64,000 nucleotides of DNA from the NCBI GenBank assembly GCA_002723275.1, contig PBNZ01000019.1:62001-126000 (forward strand), written 5' to 3'. Shown in pieces: positions 1-8,310 of this stretch. The first letter of the stretch is position 1, and each line of letters opens with the position of its first letter. The translations under genes and the position numbers were made by a program. The notes under the pieces are model-generated. The model ran no database searches. It saw nothing but the letters and a program-made list of their open reading frames with translations, and was not told where the DNA came from. The stretch comes from Planctomycetaceae bacterium. GTDB taxonomy: Bacteria > Planctomycetota > Planctomycetia > Pirellulales > Pirellulaceae.

Positions 1-1
1 A

Positions 2-2050
2 GTCCCGGTTGAAAAAATTCCGCAAAAGGCTTTGACGCAGCCGATTGATTCGGAGTTTTATCGGAACGTTGCGTGGATTGGGGTTCAGTCGGCGAATGCC
101 TTGAACTACGCCCACGCGCATGGAACGCTCCATCGAGATGTAAAGCCTGGAAATTTACTGCTGGATGACGAAGGCGTCGTGTGGGTCGCCGACTTTGGAC
201 TGGCAAAAGCCGTTGAACAGGACGAAGTGACCTGGACTGGCGATATCGTCGGAACGCTGAGCTACATGGCACCGGAGAGATTTCACGGTGTCTGCGAAGA
301 ACGTAGTGACATCTATGGGTTGGGATTGACCCTCTATGAACTGCTGACCTTTCAACGAGCATTTGAGGGGCACGATCGAGTTGCGTTGATGCATCGAATT
401 GCAAATGATGCACTCACCTTGCCACGCCGAATCAATCCGATGATCCCTCGTGATCTCGAAACAATTGTCATGAAGGCGGTCGCTCGAGAGCCTGAGGATC
501 GATATCAGACAGCGGCTGACCTTGCCGCCGATTTGCAGGCTTACCTCGAGGATCGGCCTATCAAGGCTCGGCGAGTGAGAATGACGGAGCAGTTCGTGCG
601 ATGGTGTCGCCGAAATCGCGCGGTGGCCAGCCTGACCGCCACGGTTGCGATGCTTCTGGTTGTCGTTTCGCTCGTTACAACAGTGGGATACCTGCGAGCC
701 TCTGCGCAGCGCGAACGAGCTGAAATATCGGAAGGTATGGCGCTCCAGGCTCTCGACAACATTTATCAGCAATTTGCGCCGAGCCCGTTGCAGGTCACGG
801 CTCCCGAAACCAACGCCTCCGTCGCGGTTGAGATTGATCCGAGCAGTACTTCGGAGTTGTTTGCGGTGCAACCGCAATTGCCTTTGTCCAAGGATGTCAC
901 CAAGTTACTCGACAAACTATTGCTCTTTTATGATCAGCTTTCCAAGCAGGCTGAAAACGATCCCGATATCGTCTTTCAGTCGATCAAGGCCCACCGAAGA
1001 GTAGCCGATATCCAATTGCGTCTTGGTGAGTATGACGACGCTCAGCAGCGTTATGACGAGGCGATTCAACGAATTCAGAAGATGGATTCAAGGAGCAATG
1101 ACGTCACGCTCGAATTTGCTCGAGTCTACAACGGTTTGGGTTCCGTTCAGTTGGCGAAGTTTCAGCGAGAAGAAGCCGCGGATGCCCATCGACAGGCTCT
1201 CAAACTCTTAGACGAACAGTTGGCCCACGATGAATCACGCTATGAATACGTGCATACTTTGCTGCTGGTCCATCAGGCGGAAAGAAGATGGAGACGAGGG
1301 CGAGATCGACGTGATCAATCAAGATCCGATTCAATCCGTCCCATCGAGCAGGGGATCGAACTTTTGAATCAGGTGGCTGATCAGCAATCGGAGGCTCCCG
1401 AGTTTCGATTCTTACTGGCGAAATGCTATCGTGCCCTGGCGAGAGAAAACCGGGACAATGTGTCGGAGTCCGAGGAACAAATCATCAGGTTGCTAGAATC
1501 TTTGGTGCAACAGTTCCCCGATACTCCTGAATACCGTTATGAGTTGGCTGATACACATGCAGGTAACGCCTTCCGGCTGATGCTGCAGAGTCGATCGCAA
1601 CCTGATCAGGATCGACTGGAGGAATCTGAACAACGTTTGAGGCGAGCACTCGAGGTTGCCTCAGACATCGACGAGAGTCATCCGAATATTTTGAAGTATG
1701 TAACCTTTAAGGTGCGCTTGTACTTCATGTTGGCCGAAATTCAGATTCGGAGCGATGAGAAAGAAAACGCTCGCCGTAATCTCGATGCAGCCATTGCTCG
1801 ACAACAACGAGTGATTCAGAGCCAACCGGAATCACATTGGCATCGTCTCTGGCAAGCACGGATGCAGACGCAATTAGTTGAGCTGCTGGTGGAATTGGAT
1901 CGTCCCGATGCCGCACGACAAGAAATTGCCAGAATCGAAGATTCGCTTGAGTCGCTTCGAAACCAGGGTAGCATCGTCGAAGATCAGCGAGCCTCCGGTA
2001 GAATTCAGAAGATTCGAGATCAAATCACGGATCTCAAGAAATCGCTGTAA
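2..2050 (+). CDS. Transmembrane serine/threonine protein kinase, 5' end outside window
   Basis: The frame is open to the window edge, so the true start and the glycine-rich loop lie upstream; about 682 residues are visible. Counting from base 2, the kinase catalytic loop HRDVKPGN starts at residue 44, the DFG motif is at 64-66 and APE at 90-92, so the visible catalytic part looks active. After the kinase lobe a basic stretch and a hydrophobic segment around residues 207-231 form one membrane span. The remaining 450 residues are helical and repeat-like, with TPR-type alternation of Ala, Leu and Tyr, probably outside the cytoplasm. This is the usual planctomycete architecture of a PknB-type kinase with a TPR sensor; its substrate is unknown. 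The gene is followed by 358 bases without a gene. Confidence 0.93.
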   Translation, partial: VPVEKIPQKALTQPIDSEFYRNVAWIGVQSANALNYAHAHGTLHRDVKPGNLLLDDEGVVWVADFGLAKAVEQDEVTWTGDIVGTLSYMAPERFHGVCEERSDIYGLGLTLYELLTFQRAFEGHDRVALMHRIANDALTLPRRINPMIPRDLETIVMKAVAREPEDRYQTAADLAADLQAYLEDRPIKARRVRMTEQFVRWCRRNRAVASLTATVAMLLVVVSLVTTVGYLRASAQRERAEISEGMALQALDNIYQQFAPSPLQVTAPETNASVAVEIDPSSTSELFAVQPQLPLSKDVTKLLDKLLLFYDQLSKQAENDPDIVFQSIKAHRRVADIQLRLGEYDDAQQRYDEAIQRIQKMDSRSNDVTLEFARVYNGLGSVQLAKFQREEAADAHRQALKLLDEQLAHDESRYEYVHTLLLVHQAERRWRRGRDRRDQSRSDSIRPIEQGIELLNQVADQQSEAPEFRFLLAKCYRALARENRDNVSESEEQIIRLLESLVQQFPDTPEYRYELADTHAGNAFRLMLQSRSQPDQDRLEESEQRLRRALEVASDIDESHPNILKYVTFKVRLYFMLAEIQIRSDEKENARRNLDAAIARQQRVIQSQPESHWHRLWQARMQTQLVELLVELDRPDAARQEIARIEDSLESLRNQGSIVEDQRASGRIQKIRDQITDLKKSL

Positions 2051-2408
2051 TGACGTCTTTTCAGTTCAGCGTTTGATTTTGTTACGGGCCAATACTTCTG
2101 CGAGATTGGCCTTTCTTCGGCGCGCTGTTTCTCCTTTGTCTATCAGAGCCATTGGCCGAAGGACCTTGTGCGTTACGTCGCGCCTGTTCAAGAGCCGTCG
2201 ATGGATGACTCAAAGTCGGTGCTTGTTCTGGATTCTTTACCGTCCGACCGCTCCCTAGACACAGCTTAGATCTTGTTTCGAGCGTTTCTCAGATTTTTTC
2301 AAGTTCGCTTGTAGCAAACTGAATCGACATCCGCTTGCTGGGGTAGAGCGGTTGAAACTGTTTCGATTGCCAACGAAATAAATATTTCGATGTTTGAGGA
2401 GAAACATT
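2051..2408. other. Gene-free interval with inverted repeat before a small secreted protein gene
   Basis: I find no convincing coding sequence here; the open frames are short and lack any family signature. Just before the next gene's ribosome binding site lies an inverted repeat, CGAAATA at 2374-2380 and TATTTCG at 2383-2389. The 2-base spacer is too short for a normal RNA loop at full pairing, so a DNA operator or a promoter-proximal element is more likely. A TTGAAA at 2352-2357 could be a -35 box, but I see no good -10 at the standard distance. Confidence 0.35.
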
Positions 2409-2720
2409 ATGTCTCGTTTCGCAAAAATGATTCTTTTGGCTTCGCTGGTGTTTGGTTTTTTTGCAGTGGCTGTTCCAGATGATGCTGAAGCCGGGCGGCG
2501 TTGTCGTCGCGGACGCTCGTATGTTTCTTCGTGTTACACGACCTATCGACCATACTGTCCACCCGCCATTTACGCGCCCATCTACTCTCCTTCCTACTAT
2601 TGTGGTTACGGAGGCTACTACAGTGGTTATGCCGACTACGGTTACTATGGCTACGGGTACAACAACGGTTTCTACTGTGGTTACGGTTTTCCGGGGCGTT
2701 ACGGCCAGTTCAACTGGTAG
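2409..2720 (+). CDS. Small secreted Gly/Tyr-rich protein
   Basis: This 103-residue protein starts at ATG 2409, seven bases after an AGGAGA ribosome binding site; an in-frame TTG at 2394 is upstream of that site and is rejected. Residues 1-27 form a signal peptide ending near Ala-Glu-Ala-Gly. The mature part begins with a short Arg/Cys-rich stretch and continues as a low-complexity run of Tyr, Gly, Pro and Ser with several Cys (YCGYGG, YYSGY, YGYGY). Such composition is typical of structural surface, matrix or adhesive proteins, but no family is recognised and no function can be assigned. The gene stands alone between the kinase and a strong terminator, so it is probably an independent transcript. 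Confidence 0.75.
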   Translation: MSRFAKMILLASLVFGFFAVAVPDDAEAGRRCRRGRSYVSSCYTTYRPYCPPAIYAPIYSPSYYCGYGGYYSGYADYGYYGYGYNNGFYCGYGFPGRYGQFNW

Positions 2721-2760
2721 ATGAAGCATGCACCTGAGTCGCGATTAACTCGACGCGTTA

Positions 2761-2794
2761 GGCCGGTCGGGGGAATTCCGGCCGGCCCCTTTTT
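2761..2794 (+). terminator. Rho-independent terminator of the Gly/Tyr-rich protein gene
   Basis: A 10-bp stem with one G-T wobble (2761-2770 paired with 2778-2787), a 7-base loop and then CC plus five T (2790-2794). It lies 40 bases after the stop codon at 2720, as expected for an intrinsic terminator. Confidence 0.85.
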
Positions 2795-3051
2795 GTGTGG
2801 CCTGTCCCCGTTCTCTTGGAACGCTCTTGGCCCAGATTTGGCGACTCATGGTGGCGGCGTTGGAATCCTTGTCTAAGACCAATGAAAATCGTAGCGACTA
2901 TGCCATTGGATCGGATTACCGTCGAAAGAATTCACTCAAACGTGTCGGTGAGTCGGGCGGATCGATACGAGTGATGCTCGCTCGTGGAATCACCCGTCTT
3001 CAACAACCTAAGGCCGACGATGGGAAGTAGGTCGACCCATGGCAGCCTGAT
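2795..3051. other. Gene-free spacer between convergent transcription units
   Basis: Together with the terminator region this makes a 331-base gap between the plus-strand small protein gene and the 3' end of the minus-strand ThuA-like gene. An open frame at 2797-3030 has no ribosome binding site or recognisable domain. I see no repeats or other structure. Confidence 0.4.
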
Positions 3052-4080
3052 CTAATCCTGTCGACTGGCAGGTAGCACCTTGCCGACTGTATGGTCTTCC
3101 GCTCGAATCCCGCGTCGGTAAGTATTGAAGCCGTACATCGTGGGTTCAAAATCGTCGACGTAGGTGACGTCTGCGGAAGCGGGCACATCGAGGCCCAAAC
3201 CCCAATAGACTGAGTTGACGATCATGCGGCGCAAACCCTCACTTTGCAGATCGGTGGCAGCGCCCAGGGTCGTGGTAAAGATCTTGTTGGTTGTTCCATC
3301 ATCGTGTTGATGCAGGCGAGACCAGGCGACGGGCATCATGGGAGTATTGATGTCCTGTTCTTTTCCATCGGATCGCCGTTTCTTATTGTACTTGGCGGGA
3401 GGATCACCCGGTTTCATACCTTTGAGGACTTCGCCGAGGACCAGAATCTTGGCGTCCGCGGGTGGATAGGCTTCGTAAACGTCGGAATCGCCGAATACAT
3501 CTTTCACGCCTCGAAGAATGACATCATCCTTCGAAGATGCTTCGATAATACCTCGAGTCGCTTCTCGCTTGTGGCCGCCCCAGTGACTGACCCAGTTCTC
3601 ACCAAGAACGTTTTTGCCGAATTGATTGTAGTGCCGGTATTCGGTCTCGCGATTGCCAGGGTAGTTGAAGGCATGCGTGCTGGTTCGCAGACCGATGATC
3701 GGGATGCCTCGTTTGAACGCCGCGTCAAAATGCTTCATGGTCTCATCGGGCCAATTTCGGAATCGGAGAAGCATGATGATTGAATCTGCGTCTGCCAGAA
3801 CCTCCGGATTCGAAAGGCTTTGCTGGTTGTCTGGGTCGATGACGCCTTTATCATTGACTGAAAAGAGGACCGTCGTCTTGAAACCATGACGTTCGCTCAA
3901 GATCTTAGCCAGCATCGGAAGTCCTTCTTCCGATCGGTATTCTTCGTCACCCGACAATAAGACGATGTGTTTGCCGTCACCCGGCCCATCTTTCGCTTCG
4001 TAGCTGATCCAGTCGTCACCCCGCACGGTATTCACACCAAGAATAATCAATACGGTAAATGCCCAGGCGAGAGATCTCAT
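3052..4080 (-). CDS. Secreted ThuA-like domain protein
   Basis: A 342-residue protein with a signal peptide (residues 1-21) and a ThuA-like fold, the glutamine-amidotransferase-like domain named after trehalose-utilisation protein ThuA. Recognisable blocks are the early HIVLLSGDEEYRSEE segment, the central ADSIIMLLRFRNWPDE strand and the GIPIIGLRTSTHAF elbow. ThuA-like proteins of planctomycetes are typically exported and linked to carbohydrate use, but their reaction is not firmly known. The start at ATG 4080 is supported by AAAGGA six bases upstream. It lies 122 bases after rhamnose isomerase on the same strand, possibly in the same regulon. Confidence 0.85.
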   Translation of the reverse strand: MRSLAWAFTVLIILGVNTVRGDDWISYEAKDGPGDGKHIVLLSGDEEYRSEEGLPMLAKILSERHGFKTTVLFSVNDKGVIDPDNQQSLSNPEVLADADSIIMLLRFRNWPDETMKHFDAAFKRGIPIIGLRTSTHAFNYPGNRETEYRHYNQFGKNVLGENWVSHWGGHKREATRGIIEASSKDDVILRGVKDVFGDSDVYEAYPPADAKILVLGEVLKGMKPGDPPAKYNKKRRSDGKEQDINTPMMPVAWSRLHQHDDGTTNKIFTTTLGAATDLQSEGLRRMIVNSVYWGLGLDVPASADVTYVDDFEPTMYGFNTYRRGIRAEDHTVGKVLPASRQD

Positions 4081-4202
4081 GGTTTGTCCTTTCAGATAGC
4101 AGCATCATTGCCATGACGTTATTTGCGACAATGCGGTCTTGATTCTCTGGAAATATCCTAGCCGTATTCTAACTGACTTGAAGGGTTTGAATTGTTTCAG
4201 AC

Positions 4203-5459
4203 TCAGTGGCGTTTCGAAAGCACCTGTTGTTCATATTCGCGTACACGATCCAACCAGCTGATTCCTCCCGGTACCTCCTCGCGTTCACAGAAATGGTCCC
4301 AAACTGCTTGAAACGGAGCTGTTTTCAAGTGCTCCTGCCAGGCTAATCGCCCGGTAAGGTCGCCCCCGTGTTCAAGCTCTCGCAGCATCGGTGTCGGTTC
4401 CAAGAGCGCCTGCAACAATGCCTTTTGCACATTGCGGGTTCCGATCACCCAGGCAGCGACGCGATTAATGCTCGCGTCGAAGAAGTCCAAGCCAATATGA
4501 ACTCGGTCGAGAAATCGTCCCCGCACGATTTCCTGATTGATTGCCATTAATTCTTCGTTCAACGTGACCACGTGATCACTGTCCCAGCGAACGCCTCGAC
4601 TGACATGCAGCAGGATCTGATCGAGATATCCCATGACAGCTGAGATTTTATCGGAAATGACTTCCGTAGGGTGGAAGTGCCCTGCATCCAGGCAGAGCAA
4701 GGTTTTCCGCGAAATCGCGTAACCCAAATAGAATTCGTGTGAACCGACAACGTAACTCTCCGAGCCGATGCCAAATAGTTTGCATTCCACCGCGTCTAAC
4801 AGATGAGTTGACTCGAAGGGCTCACTGAAAATCGCATCGAGTGCAGCCTCCAGGTTGAGTCGAGGGCCCAGCCGATCGATGGGCTGATCTTTGGAGCCAT
4901 CCGGGATCCACACATTGGTGATACACGGTGTTCCTAGCCTTGCACCCATGGCCGCCCCGATCCTTCGACAACGTCGACCATGTTCAATCCAGAACTCACG
5001 AATCGAACGGTCCTGATGGGACAAGGTCCAACCGTCATCTGCCTTCGGGTGACTGAAAAATGTTGGGTTGAAGTCCAGGCCGATACCGATGGATTGTGCC
5101 CAATCCATCCAGCTCGAAAAGTGTTCAACGTCGATCGCATCTCGGTCGACTTGGCCGCCGCCGAAATCCCCATAGCTGGCGTGGAGATTGAAGCGGTGTG
5201 TACCCGGGATAAGAGCGTGAGCGACTTCGAAATCGGATCGTAGTTCGTCAATGCTGCGAGCTCGTCCAGGATAGTTACCGGTAACCGCGAGACCGCCGCC
5301 AAGCTCTTGAGAGCTATTCTCGAAGCCCTGGACATCGTCACCTTGCCAGCAGTGGATAGAAATCGCAATGTTGGCCATCCGATCCAGTGCTGCTTGGACG
5401 TCGACCCCGAGTTCGCCGTACCAGCTGCGCGCCCATTCATACGCCTGTTGTGTGTTCAT
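4203..5459 (-). CDS. rhaA: L-rhamnose isomerase
   Basis: This 418-residue enzyme converts L-rhamnose to L-rhamnulose in the cytoplasm, the first step of rhamnose catabolism. It matches the Escherichia coli RhaA family along its full length (the E. coli enzyme is 419 residues). Conserved blocks include SIHCWQGDD near the N-terminus, [21 protein letters not shown], the metal-site region [26 protein letters not shown] and [19 protein letters not shown]. The start is ATG 5459 with a GAGGGGAG sequence upstream. No rhamnulokinase, rhamnulose-1-phosphate aldolase or RhaS/R-type regulator is visible in the window, so the remaining steps must be encoded elsewhere. Confidence 0.97.
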   Translation of the reverse strand: MNTQQAYEWARSWYGELGVDVQAALDRMANIAISIHCWQGDDVQGFENSSQELGGGLAVTGNYPGRARSIDELRSDFEVAHALIPGTHRFNLHASYGDFGGGQVDRDAIDVEHFSSWMDWAQSIGIGLDFNPTFFSHPKADDGWTLSHQDRSIREFWIEHGRRCRRIGAAMGARLGTPCITNVWIPDGSKDQPIDRLGPRLNLEAALDAIFSEPFESTHLLDAVECKLFGIGSESYVVGSHEFYLGYAISRKTLLCLDAGHFHPTEVISDKISAVMGYLDQILLHVSRGVRWDSDHVVTLNEELMAINQEIVRGRFLDRVHIGLDFFDASINRVAAWVIGTRNVQKALLQALLEPTPMLRELEHGGDLTGRLAWQEHLKTAPFQAVWDHFCEREEVPGGISWLDRVREYEQQVLSKRH

Positions 5460-5603
5460 GGCGATAGATTGTACTCCCCTCGCTGACTTAACTCACGCCT
5501 GTTTAAGTGGCTGAAAAAGGTGGCTGTCTGGCTGGGTGAATTGTCGACAAACGGAAAACCCCTGGGTTTGAAAGGTGCAAAGGCTTTGAGCTTCAATTGG
5601 ATC

Positions 5604-5649
5604 AACAAAGAAAGGCTCATCCAGCTTCATCAGAAACTGGGCGAGCCTT
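5604..5649 (-). terminator. Probable terminator after the PmoA/DUF6807 gene
   Basis: On the minus strand a 13-bp stem with two mismatches (5649-5637 with 5624-5612; outer arms AAGGCTC and GAGCCTT) encloses a 12-base loop and is followed by TTTCTTTG. It sits 39 bases past the stop codon of the upstream minus-strand gene. It separates that gene from rhaA, arguing that rhaA has its own promoter. Confidence 0.6.
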
Positions 5650-5687
5650 GTTTGTTGTTGTGAATTGTACGTCGTCGTGGATATGGC

Positions 5688-6638
5688 CTACTTCGACGCC
5701 TTTTCAGTTTTCGAGTATTCTTCAAACGCTTCGGCCACTTTCCCACCCTTCACGTCACCCGGGTGCAACAGCACGCGGTAATAGAAGGTCATCGATTCGC
5801 CTGGTTGCAACGTGTGAGATGCATTGATCGATGAATCTCCTTTGAAATCGTGCAGGCCGAAGACGTTGGCAGCAAACAGACCGTAGGTTCGCACATGCCA
5901 GTGGCTCGGATATCGAAAACTCTTCGGGTGATTGAGGATTGCAATCCCCACGATGTCATCGCCGGCGGGACCTGAGTAATCAACCCATGGCGCCTGTTTA
6001 CCCCAGGCATCTTTGTTCTCTTGGCCATGGCTGTTGACGATCTTGCCACCCTTGTCGGCGTTTACTCGCATGGTTCCTGCGACCCGAACGCCAAAGCTAC
6101 CTTCTTTGGTGTCCCCGAAGGTTACCGGTTTGTCGCCGGCCGTCAAAGTGATATCAAAGTCGATAAATCGCGAGTCGCCCGTGACGCCAAAGGTCAGCTT
6201 TCTCACGTCGTGGCAAATGACATCGCCGTGCCGATCGACCCAGTCGTTTTTGGTTTCGATAACCGCTTCGTCGCCATCCTCGACGGTCAGGAATTCGCGA
6301 TGGACGATGTTGCCGGTACTATCACCTCCTTCGTGCCAAAAACTTGTATCGTTGACCGCACCGTGGGTAAACCAAAACGATCGGTGATGAACGTGGTCAT
6401 CTTTTTCATCGGGGCTCACTTCCCGCATCGGATAGCCGCGGGTGATTGGTTCTCCGTTCGGTCCGATCACCGGCCAGAGAACGGGTTTTGCTCCGGACTT
6501 TATCAAGTATTCCGTGAACAGCTTGCCATCGAGATTGACCGTTACTTTGTCCGACTCTTTCTCGACGGAAAAGCGATCGGCCATGATCGTTGATGCCAAC
6601 ATGAAGATGAGTAGGAGAGATGCCAAATAGCGTGTCAT
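5688..6638 (-). CDS. Secreted PmoA/DUF6807 family protein
   Basis: I start this 316-residue protein at ATG 6638, which begins a good signal peptide (MTRYLASLLLIF...IMA) and has GAGG upstream; the frame stays open upstream without a signal sequence. The blocks PVLWPVIGPNGEP, HHRSFWFTHG and HWHVRTYGLFAANVFG are typical of the family annotated as methane oxygenase PmoA or DUF6807. Despite that name it is not related to particulate methane monooxygenase, and its biochemical role is unestablished. In planctomycetes it co-occurs with sugar oxidoreductases and sulfatases, consistent with a periplasmic carbohydrate role. A hairpin with a T run lies in its 5' leader (6696-6725). Confidence 0.85.
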   Translation of the reverse strand: MTRYLASLLLIFMLASTIMADRFSVEKESDKVTVNLDGKLFTEYLIKSGAKPVLWPVIGPNGEPITRGYPMREVSPDEKDDHVHHRSFWFTHGAVNDTSFWHEGGDSTGNIVHREFLTVEDGDEAVIETKNDWVDRHGDVICHDVRKLTFGVTGDSRFIDFDITLTAGDKPVTFGDTKEGSFGVRVAGTMRVNADKGGKIVNSHGQENKDAWGKQAPWVDYSGPAGDDIVGIAILNHPKSFRYPSHWHVRTYGLFAANVFGLHDFKGDSSINASHTLQPGESMTFYYRVLLHPGDVKGGKVAEAFEEYSKTEKASK

Positions 6639-7015
6639 GACAGATGTTTTCCTCGCAAACAAAAGTAAACAGAGTTCTCGGGGGCGTTCATTTGGAAAAA
6701 GCCGTGCCCAATTGGGTGGCTTTTTTGGTCGGATAAAACACGTAGAGTTTAGCAAGGTTGCGGCGTAAATGTGAGAGTTTAAGGGCAGAAGATTCCTAAT
6801 TCGGGTGGCCGGTGATCGGGAGAATCCTCAAACCTGTTGCCGATGAATTCAATCCAGGAACGGCTGCCCTCGAATCAACCAAAGTTAACAGGAATCCTGT
6901 AAATGACTTGGCTTTCATCGTCGACGTGGCCTGCTATGATACGTCTATTGTCGTGTTGTGGCCTGCCAAGGGTGCGTTCAACACGTCCCCCATGCCTTGC
7001 CCACCAGTAAACGTT
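6639..7015. other. Divergent intergenic region between DUF6807 gene and RND adaptor
   Basis: No gene is evident in these 377 bases. The frame of the RND adaptor stays open upstream of its lipoprotein start, but that part has no signal or domain. The region should hold both divergent promoters; the only clear structure is the hairpin at 6696-6725. Confidence 0.4.
6696..6725 (-). promoter_or_regulatory. Terminator-like hairpin in the leader of the DUF6807 gene
   Basis: An 8-bp stem (AAAAAGCC at 6696-6703 with GGCTTTTT at 6718-6725) holds an inner CCC/GGG pairing. Read on the minus strand it ends in GGC plus five T, 57 bases before the DUF6807 start codon. It is also terminator-like on the plus strand, where no gene ends nearby. 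A transcription attenuator is possible; so is the end of an unrecognised small RNA. Confidence 0.45.
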
Positions 7016-8245
7016 ATGCCGCGTCTTTTCTATCAATTTGTCCTCATCTCGATTTTGCTGACAGGTTGCCAGGTTTCCGAAAATCCGGAAAGCTCGGATG
7101 TGACAACCACGGTCAAAGAAGAGTCGCCAGCCTATTCGGCTCAGCTGGAACAGGTCACTCCCTGTCGATGGCCTACCGTCGTTCGCTCGCAGGGTAGTTT
7201 GATGGCCGATGAGATTGCCGTAATCGGTGCCAAGGTAGCGGGCAGAGTGGTGGAGACGCATGTTGACTTGGGTTCACGTGTGAGTGCCGGTGAGGTCTTG
7301 GCTCGTCTACAAGGTCAAGAGTTTGAACTGGCTGTGCAGCAAGCCGAAGCACAACTCGCCGAAGCCTGTGCCGTGATCGGACTGAAGCCTGAAGATTCGA
7401 TTGAAGAGCTTGATACGGAGAGCGTACCGTCGGTGTTAGTTGCCGAAGCGATTTGGCAAGAATCTCGGGATTCGCTGACGAGAACGGAGCAATTGCGGAA
7501 GTCCAACGCGATTTCAAAATCCGAGTACGAGCGGCAATTGGCGGCCGAACGTGTCGCCTCCGCCAAATACCAGTCAGCGCTGAGCGGAGTCGCTGAAAAG
7601 ATCGCGTTGATTCGTGTGCGACGAGCGGCTCTGGCGATGGCACAACAGGATCTTCAGGATGCTGTAATTCGCGCACCGTTTGCCGGCGTTGTCCAACAAA
7701 GACACGTGACGGAGGGAGTGATCGTTAACGAAGGGATGCCCTTAGTCACCTTGGTTCGTACCGATCCTCTACGATATCGAGGTCGCGTTCCTGAACGGAA
7801 GGCTTTCGCGGTAAGAGAAGGACAGCCTCTGAATATCAAGGTCGAAGGATATCCTGACTTGTTGGTGTCCGAGGTCAAACGGACAAGCCCTTCGCTCGAT
7901 GAAGCGAATCGCTCGCTCATGATCGAGGGAGAAATCGAGAATCCAAAAGGTCTCCTTCGGTCCGGTGTTTTCGCCGAAGCTGAAATTGTCGTCGATGCCG
8001 ATGCGACAACATTGGCAGTGCCGATGGCGGCGGTCGGTGAGTTTGCTGGAGTTTATCGAGTCTGGTTGGTGACGGATGGTGTCGCGGGACAGCAACAGGT
8101 CCAGATTGGCCGTCGCTCTGCTCAGCAGGTTGAGATTCTGAGCGGATTGCAAGCCGAGCAATGGGTGATTGCCAATTTCGATCAGGGAATTGCGGGGCGC
8201 GTCGAAACAACTGTGAAGAACCAACTCACCTCCCATCAGCCGTGA
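7016..8245 (+). CDS. RND efflux pump periplasmic adaptor lipoprotein (MFP/HlyD family)
   Basis: This 409-residue protein bridges an inner-membrane RND pump to an outer-membrane channel. The chosen start, ATG 7016, gives a short lipoprotein signal with lipobox LTGC (Cys at residue 18). Next come the biotinyl-lipoyl-like half motif (GAKVAGRVVETHVDLGSRV), an alpha-helical hairpin rich in Ala, Glu and Gln (about residues 105-215), the second lipoyl half (AVIRAPFAGVVQQRHVTEGV) and a beta-barrel/membrane-proximal region. The pump gene follows after 65 bases. No TolC-like outer-membrane factor is adjacent, so a shared channel encoded elsewhere is implied. ATG 6992 is an alternative start eight codons upstream. 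Confidence 0.92.
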   Translation: MPRLFYQFVLISILLTGCQVSENPESSDVTTTVKEESPAYSAQLEQVTPCRWPTVVRSQGSLMADEIAVIGAKVAGRVVETHVDLGSRVSAGEVLARLQGQEFELAVQQAEAQLAEACAVIGLKPEDSIEELDTESVPSVLVAEAIWQESRDSLTRTEQLRKSNAISKSEYERQLAAERVASAKYQSALSGVAEKIALIRVRRAALAMAQQDLQDAVIRAPFAGVVQQRHVTEGVIVNEGMPLVTLVRTDPLRYRGRVPERKAFAVREGQPLNIKVEGYPDLLVSEVKRTSPSLDEANRSLMIEGEIENPKGLLRSGVFAEAEIVVDADATTLAVPMAAVGEFAGVYRVWLVTDGVAGQQQVQIGRRSAQQVEILSGLQAEQWVIANFDQGIAGRVETTVKNQLTSHQP

Positions 8246-8310
8246 CAATTGGCCAAGCGTGTAGGCTCGATCTGCGAGTTGGGGCCGTGGATCGTTAAGG
8301 ATCTAGTGCA

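Noticed and set aside
155..877. 240-codon minus-strand open frame opposite the kinase
   Set aside because: Antisense to conserved kinase motifs; no recognisable fold.
2797..3030. 77-codon frame after the terminator
   Set aside because: No ribosome binding site, no signal, no family; in a spacer between converging units.
3244..3783. 179-codon plus-strand frame inside the ThuA-like gene
   Set aside because: Opposite a well-supported gene; the hydrophobic stretches arise from the complementary coding frame.
5688..6638. Particulate methane monooxygenase subunit
   Set aside because: The family name PmoA/DUF6807 is misleading; the protein is soluble, exported and unlike the membrane methane monooxygenase.
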